DNA of 64,000 bases, from assembly GCA_015066385.1 (NCBI GenBank), contig SVOJ01000016.1:1-64000 (forward strand), written 5' to 3'. This DNA comes from Oscillospiraceae bacterium (GTDB lineage Bacteria; Bacillota; Clostridia; Oscillospirales; Acutalibacteraceae). How positions within the stretch are numbered: the stretch's first letter is position 1; every line of letters starts with the position of its first letter. Below are positions 59,683 to 64,000 of the stretch, in pieces. Position numbers and translations under genes: made by a program. The notes under the pieces were generated by a model. The model searched no databases. It was not told the DNA's origin and saw only the letters and a program-made list of their open reading frames with translations.

Positions 59683-61458
59683 ATGAAAAAGAAATTGAGC
59701 AGAATTCTTTCTGTTGCTTTGGCGGTGCTGATGCTGGTATCGGTTATTCCGTTTTCCGTGAGTGCGGCAACAGTGATGGCTTCAGGTGAATGCGGCGAAA
59801 ATCTTACATGGACATTAGATAGTGAGGGTACTCTTATTTTTTCAGGAACAGGATACTTAGGAAGAAGCAGTAAGAGTGAAATTGAAGAAGGATCAGCATC
59901 GGAAGCTTCTTACCTGAATTATAAAAATGATATAAAAAAGATTATTGTCAATGAAGGAATAACAAAAATCGGTCCTTTTGCCTTTGAGGATTGTAAAAAT
60001 CTTAGTGAAATTATACTTCCTGAAAGTCTTGAATACCTCGGTGAACTTATTTTTCGCAGAACATCATTAAAAACACTCCACATCCCTGCAAATGTGCAAA
60101 GAATTGGCGGACCTGTTGTTGAGAATGGCGTTTTTGAGGGATATACAGTTGACGATAACAATCAGTATTTTTCAACAGATGAAAACGGAAACCTGTTCAA
60201 TAAAGATAAAACTGCACTTCTGCATGTTCCTTTTGATCCGGCATTAAAAGAATTTACCGTTCCGGATTCTGTAACAACAATCGGATATGGTGCTTTCGGA
60301 TATAATATCTATATTGAAAAAATAAATATTCCTGAAACAGTAACAGTAATAGAGGAAGGGGCATTTGGCTTTACATTCAGCCTTAAAGAATTAAATCTTC
60401 CGAAGCATCTTGAAAAATTAGGCTGGTGCGAAAATAGTACCAGTTACGGTATATCTGATTATGGCATTGAAAAATTCGGAGCGTATTTAGGGTATTACAA
60501 CAAATTAACAATTCCTGAAGTAGATTCTTTTATATGTAACGCAGCACGTCCGGAAGATAGTGAGCATGATCATTATGAAACAATAAAGCACTATGGTTTA
60601 ACTGAAATTACCGTCTATGATAAAAATGTGGATTGTTCAGAATGGCGTATCGGCTTAGATACGGGTAAATATACACCGGAATCTCTGCAATTGTTCAGAA
60701 ATGCAGTGCTTCAGGTAAATATACCTGTCTATGCAAGTATATTGTTTGGCTGGGAGTACAATTTCGATCCGGATGATACGGTAAATGCTGATGATTTTGT
60801 TGTAAAAGATGCTGACCCTGATTTTGTAATTAACGGAAAAGGTTATTACAAAATCCCCGGCTTTACAGTTCGTTGCTATCCCGGTTCAACGGCTGAAGAA
60901 TATGCAAAGAAATATGACTTTAATATAAAGTATATCTGCGAAGAACATACAGAAGAAATAATTCCTGCAGTTCTCCCCACTTGTACTGAAACGGGACTTA
61001 CCGAGGGTAAAAAGTGCAGTGTCTGTGATGAAATTCTGGTAGTTCAGAAAACTGTTGAAGAAAAAGGACACGATTATAAAACAACAGTAACAGCGCCTAC
61101 TTGCACAGAAAAAGGCTTTACAACCTATGCTTGTGATTGCGGTGATAGTTATGTCGGTGATTACACTAAAGCAACCGGACATGACTACAAATCAGAGGTA
61201 ACTGAAGAACCCGATTGCAAGGAAAACGGAACAAAAGTCTATTATTGCGACTGCGGTGACTCTTACACTGAAAAAATTCCCGCAACAGGTCATAAGGACA
61301 ATGACAATAATAACTCATGCGACAATTGCGGTGTGGGTGTATGTGACCACATGTGCCACAAGGACGGTATCCTCGGTTTCTTCTGGAAAATTATTCGAAT
61401 TTTCCAGAAGCTCTTCGGTATGAATCCCATATGTGAATGCGGTGCAGCACACTATTAA
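59683..61458 (+). CDS. secreted BspA-type LRR protein with Cys-rich repeats and conserved-looking tail
   Basis: This 591-residue protein has a signal peptide (KKKLSRILSVALAVLMLVSVIPFSVSA, cut near 29). BspA LRR units follow (about 85-220: IGPFAFEDCKNLSEIILPESLEYLG, LKTLHIPANVQRIGG, VPDSVTTIGYGAFG, IPETVTVIEEGAFG). Another region with an isolated LRR-like strand comes next. About three Cys repeats follow (from about 430), each with PTCTE/PDCKE, a CxCGDSY core and TGHDY. The tail is CDHMCHKDG, then GFFWKIIRIFQKLFG, then CECGAAHY. The protein is probably surface-held by the tail; no LPXTG is present. RBS GGAGGT; ATG 59683. Confidence 0.85.
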   Translation: MKKKLSRILSVALAVLMLVSVIPFSVSAATVMASGECGENLTWTLDSEGTLIFSGTGYLGRSSKSEIEEGSASEASYLNYKNDIKKIIVNEGITKIGPFAFEDCKNLSEIILPESLEYLGELIFRRTSLKTLHIPANVQRIGGPVVENGVFEGYTVDDNNQYFSTDENGNLFNKDKTALLHVPFDPALKEFTVPDSVTTIGYGAFGYNIYIEKINIPETVTVIEEGAFGFTFSLKELNLPKHLEKLGWCENSTSYGISDYGIEKFGAYLGYYNKLTIPEVDSFICNAARPEDSEHDHYETIKHYGLTEITVYDKNVDCSEWRIGLDTGKYTPESLQLFRNAVLQVNIPVYASILFGWEYNFDPDDTVNADDFVVKDADPDFVINGKGYYKIPGFTVRCYPGSTAEEYAKKYDFNIKYICEEHTEEIIPAVLPTCTETGLTEGKKCSVCDEILVVQKTVEEKGHDYKTTVTAPTCTEKGFTTYACDCGDSYVGDYTKATGHDYKSEVTEEPDCKENGTKVYYCDCGDSYTEKIPATGHKDNDNNNSCDNCGVGVCDHMCHKDGILGFFWKIIRIFQKLFGMNPICECGAAHY

Positions 61459-61465
61459 AATATTC

Positions 61466-61497
61466 AAAGGGAACGGATTTTGCTCCGTTCCCTTTTT
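61466..61497 (+). terminator. terminator of the BspA-type gene
   Basis: AAAGGGAACGGA (61466-61477) pairs with TCCGTTCCCTTT, then TTT. Confidence 0.88.
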
Positions 61498-61579
61498 GCA
61501 TGTATATAATTCCGGAGAGTCGGGCAGGACGGCGGATGATGTGTAAAAAAGGAAGAATCTTTTTTGTTTAAACTGTCAA

Positions 61580-61608
61580 TTGAAATAATATTTCATGTTT
61601 TTTATAAT
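61580..61608 (+). promoter_or_regulatory. promoter of the zinc-ribbon membrane protein gene
   Basis: TTGAAA (61580-61585) and TATAAT (61603-61608) have a 17-base spacer. Confidence 0.65.
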
Positions 61609-61668
61609 AAAAATAAATTTATATTGACCATGTGATATAAATGTGTCGATTTGAGAGGAGAATGTATT

Positions 61669-62589
61669 ATGTATTGCAGCACCTGTGGCACAAAGGTATC
61701 CGAGGGGGATGCATTTTGCCCGTCCTGCGGAGCGAAGGTTGCGCAACCTACACCGCAACAATCTTATCAGTATCAGCAACCGCAACAGCAGTTTGCCCCT
61801 GCAACAAATGCGACCGCAACGGAGGATGGTCCTGTTTTTGATTCGCCGGCACCGAAAAAGAAGAAAGGTAAAATCAAGGCTTTTATTACTTCTTTTATTT
61901 CGCTTTGTCTGGTTTTCGGAATTCGCGCTGCCATTCCGTATATCGTTGATGAAACTTCGGATGCTGTAAACAGAAATGCAGGCAGCGAAGCCTCCAATGC
62001 ATATGAGGAGCTTGCTGTTACATATTGCGGCTATGTGTTCGGAACTTCGGATGCGGCCGGATTCAGAAACAGTATTGCATTTGATGCTATATCCTTCACC
62101 GAGGATATGGTTGAATATATGTGTGCAAAGTTAGACTGTGACACATCGACTTATTATGCGTATTTTTCAGAAGAATACAGTGAGAATATTTATGATACCG
62201 TTTCTTTTTTTGATGGTGACTACAGACACTGCAACAGTATCATACGAAATCTGATTACCACGGAATTCGGAAGTACGAATACCACTTTTGCGGTAAAAAA
62301 ATGCAAAAAGATGGATGCGGATGACCTGCAGAAGGTTTATGATGAGATGAATGAACCCATGGTACAGGCCGGTCTGGATATATCCATGTATCTTGACAAG
62401 GATCTTATTTCCGAAGCATACAAAGTCAATGTGAACTGTGTTTTTGATGAGCGTGTCAAATCGGACGAGTATAAATCTTATGATGATATTGATATCTATG
62501 TCCTTAACTATAACGGAGAATACAAGGTTCTCTATGATGAAATGTTGCTTGATATGATCTTTGAATCCTGGATGGATGAGGAGTCGTGA
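61669..62589 (+). CDS. zinc-ribbon protein with one membrane helix and unknown outer domain
   Basis: This 306-residue protein opens with the common zinc ribbon YCSTCGTKVSEGDAFCPSCGAKV (pairs near 3-6 and 18-21). A Gln/Pro/Thr-rich linker follows (30-65), a Lys-rich stop and one transmembrane segment near 73-95 (FITSFISLCLVFGIRAAIPYIV). A 200-residue outer domain (EELAVTYCGYVFGTSDAAGF, then DGDYRHCNSII and VLNYNGEYKVLYDEMLLDMI) resembles lumazine-like/DUF4878-type NTF2 folds only loosely. ATG 61669 has AGGAG nine bases upstream. Function is unknown; many clostridia carry such proteins. Confidence 0.72.
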   Translation: MYCSTCGTKVSEGDAFCPSCGAKVAQPTPQQSYQYQQPQQQFAPATNATATEDGPVFDSPAPKKKKGKIKAFITSFISLCLVFGIRAAIPYIVDETSDAVNRNAGSEASNAYEELAVTYCGYVFGTSDAAGFRNSIAFDAISFTEDMVEYMCAKLDCDTSTYYAYFSEEYSENIYDTVSFFDGDYRHCNSIIRNLITTEFGSTNTTFAVKKCKKMDADDLQKVYDEMNEPMVQAGLDISMYLDKDLISEAYKVNVNCVFDERVKSDEYKSYDDIDIYVLNYNGEYKVLYDEMLLDMIFESWMDEES

Positions 62590-62662
62590 CGAAATAATTA
62601 ACCGGTGGGCGCTCAGGGGGAAAAACTGATTGCCCTGCTCACGGAATATATTTAATAAAAAA

Positions 62663-62706
62663 GTGGCTGATCTGAAGTTGTACTTTGGATCAGCCACAGT
62701 TTATTT
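62663..62706 (+). terminator. terminator before lysC
   Basis: GTGGCTGATC (62663-62672) pairs with GATCAGCCAC (62688-62697), followed by AGTTTATTTTT. Bases 62590-62662 show no gene. Confidence 0.75.
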
Positions 62707-62801
62707 TTGCTTATGTTGTGTGCAAAATCAGCAAAATATTTCTGTGAAATCCCGCTTTCTCCGTCGGAATGGGGATTTTGCGGTGTTATTTGAATTTTCT
62801 A

Positions 62802-62830
62802 TTGCAAAAACAAAAATTATTTAATATAAT
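62802..62830 (+). promoter_or_regulatory. promoter of the aspartate kinase gene
   Basis: TTGCAA (62802-62807) and TATAAT (62825-62830) have a 17-base spacer. The leader is only about 35 bases, too short for a lysine riboswitch. Confidence 0.75.
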
Positions 62831-62872
62831 ATAACACCGTTAAAGTTTATTACTATACACAGAGGTGTTTTT

Positions 62873-64000
62873 ATGCTTAAAGTAGTCAAATTCGGCGGTT
62901 CCTCACTTGCCGATGCCAACCAGTTCCGCAAAGTTGCCGACATCATCAAGAGCGATCCCGACAGAAGATATGTTGTTGCTTCCGCTCCCGGCAAAAGAGA
63001 TTCCCATGATGTAAAAGTTACGGATATGCTTCTGCAGTGCTTCCGTCTTGTTCGTGACAAGAAGAGCATTGATGAAATTTTTGACAAGATCACCGAACGC
63101 TATAACGGCATCATTCGCGATCTCGGCATTGATTTCTCCCTTGAAGAAGACCTCAAGGCAATCAAAATGGCAATCAGCCACCATGCAACCCAGGATTACA
63201 TTGCAAGCCGCGGTGAATACCTCAACTCCAAGATTCTTGCAAACTTCCTCGGCTTTGCTTTCATTGATGCAGAAGAAGGCATTTTCTTCGATGAAAAGGG
63301 GCTGCTTGATGTCGAAAGAACCGACCGTGAGCTTGCTCGTCTGCTTTCTTACCATGAATATGCTGTTGTGCCCGGCTTCTACGGCTCTACCCCCGACGGC
63401 ATGGTCAAGACCTTCTCCAGAGGCGGCTCCGACGTAACGGGCTCCATCGTTGCCCGTGCCTGCCATGCAGATCTTTATGAAAACTGGACCGACGTTTCGG
63501 GCATGCTCATGGCAGACCCCCGCGTGGTCGAAAATCCGCAGCCCATTCCCGAAATCACCTACCGCGAACTGCGTGAACTTTCTTATATGGGTGCTACGGT
63601 TCTGCATGACGAAGCCATTTTCCCCGTCAGAAAAGCAAGAATTCCGATCAACATCCGCAACACCAACTGCCCCGATGCGCCCGGCACCATGATCGTGCAC
63701 AAGGCCTCCAGTAACGTTGTTCCCACCGTCATCACCGGTATTGCAGGCAAGAAGGGCATCACCGCCATTCATGTTGAAAAGGATATGATGAATGCCGAGC
63801 TCGGCTTCGGCAGAAAGGTTCTCGAAGTGCTCGAAAACCACGGTGTTTCCTTTGAACACCTGCCCTCCGGCATCGATACCATGAGTGTGCTTGTTGCCGC
63901 CGATGCACTCGGCTCTCACAAGGGCTCCATCACCGCAGACATCGTCAAGAAGGTCAATCCCGATTCCATCACCCTTGTCGAAGGCCTTTGTCTTGTTGCC
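62873..64000 (+). CDS. lysC: aspartate kinase (5' part; runs off the window)
   Basis: The gene starts at ATG 62873, seven bases after AGAGGTG, and is open to the window end (376 codons). It phosphorylates aspartate, the first step to lysine, threonine and methionine. The N-terminal kinase motif is VVKFGGSSLADANQF. ASAPGKRDSHDVKVTDML follows, then SRGEYLNSKILANFLG, FSRGGSDVTGSIVA and ENWTDVSGMLMADPR. The C-terminal part visible (ITGIAGKKGITAIHVEKDMMN) begins the ACT regulatory domains. Relatives of this form (GKR rather than GRTTD) are common in clostridia. The 3' end lies beyond 64000. Confidence 0.93.
   Translation, partial: MLKVVKFGGSSLADANQFRKVADIIKSDPDRRYVVASAPGKRDSHDVKVTDMLLQCFRLVRDKKSIDEIFDKITERYNGIIRDLGIDFSLEEDLKAIKMAISHHATQDYIASRGEYLNSKILANFLGFAFIDAEEGIFFDEKGLLDVERTDRELARLLSYHEYAVVPGFYGSTPDGMVKTFSRGGSDVTGSIVARACHADLYENWTDVSGMLMADPRVVENPQPIPEITYRELRELSYMGATVLHDEAIFPVRKARIPINIRNTNCPDAPGTMIVHKASSNVVPTVITGIAGKKGITAIHVEKDMMNAELGFGRKVLEVLENHGVSFEHLPSGIDTMSVLVAADALGSHKGSITADIVKKVNPDSITLVEGLCLVA

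Noticed and set aside
62831..62872. Lysine riboswitch before lysC
   Set aside because: The transcript leader is only about 35 bases, and no conserved stem-loops are present.

Overview
The window looks like a chromosomal segment of an anaerobic, Gram-positive, gut-type Clostridia, most likely in the Oscillospirales/Ruminococcaceae area. This is inferred from content: rubredoxin, a flavodiiron protein, a lipobox peptide-binding protein, GGAGG ribosome-binding sites, TTGACA-17-TATAAT promoters, CCA-encoding tRNAs, a dockerin-like protein, BspA-type leucine-rich repeats, Big_2 domains and several zinc-ribbon membrane proteins. No LPS or outer-membrane genes are visible.

Layout. 0-6 kb is accessory: a two-gene module with a PARP-like ADP-ribosyltransferase (170-980), rRNA methyltransferases rsmF/rsmE (1188-3298), a RelB/RelE-type toxin-antitoxin pair (3466-4079), and an XRE repressor divergent from a zinc-ribbon / CFI-box-CTERM pair with two matching operators (4129-5881). 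6-10.3 kb is glycan use: a Gfo/Idh/MocA protein, a GH28-like beta-helix protein, an SGNH esterase, rubredoxin and a secreted GH16 enzyme. 10.4-14.6 kb has an ECF sigma/anti-sigma pair, an AlbA_2 ATP-binding regulator and a flavodiiron protein. 14.8-19.9 kb is a four-gene run (zinc-ribbon membrane protein, Big_2 protein, GPH-type symporter, CDF metal transporter). 20.0-26.4 kb groups a GH3-family acyl-adenylating enzyme, a condensation/wax-ester-type acyltransferase, an acyl-CoA ligase and a neutral-ceramidase-like amidase; this is the best candidate for an undescribed lipid or N-acyl-amide pathway. 26.6-32.7 kb has a dockerin protein, nicotinate phosphoribosyltransferase, two XRE regulators and two FAD oxidoreductases, followed by a 47-residue hydrophobic protein with its own promoter and terminator.

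33.2-39.1 kb is a complete oligopeptide ABC transporter (oppBCDFA), followed by a 537-bp imperfect palindrome built of two inverted copies of a hairpin-rich repeat. 39.7-52.9 kb is on the minus strand: a metallophosphoesterase, aspS, hisS, a methylglyoxal synthase homologue lacking its catalytic Asp, an orphan minD, mrdA, mreD, mreC, mreB, a second Gfo/Idh protein, a phosphate-ester-type MFS permease and dut. 53.1-64 kb is on the plus strand except where noted: an HD protein, a CmpB-type membrane protein, tRNA-Asp and tRNA-Thr, a receptor-like Ser/Thr kinase with an extracellular BspA LRR, a PHP phosphoesterase, a minus-strand metallophosphoesterase, an XRE regulator divergent from a secreted BspA-LRR protein with an unusual Cys-rich tail, a zinc-ribbon membrane protein, and the 5' part of an aspartate kinase gene that runs off the window.

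Start sites were chosen from ribosome-binding-site spacing and promoter position. Functions rest on motif recognition by eye; no database search was run.
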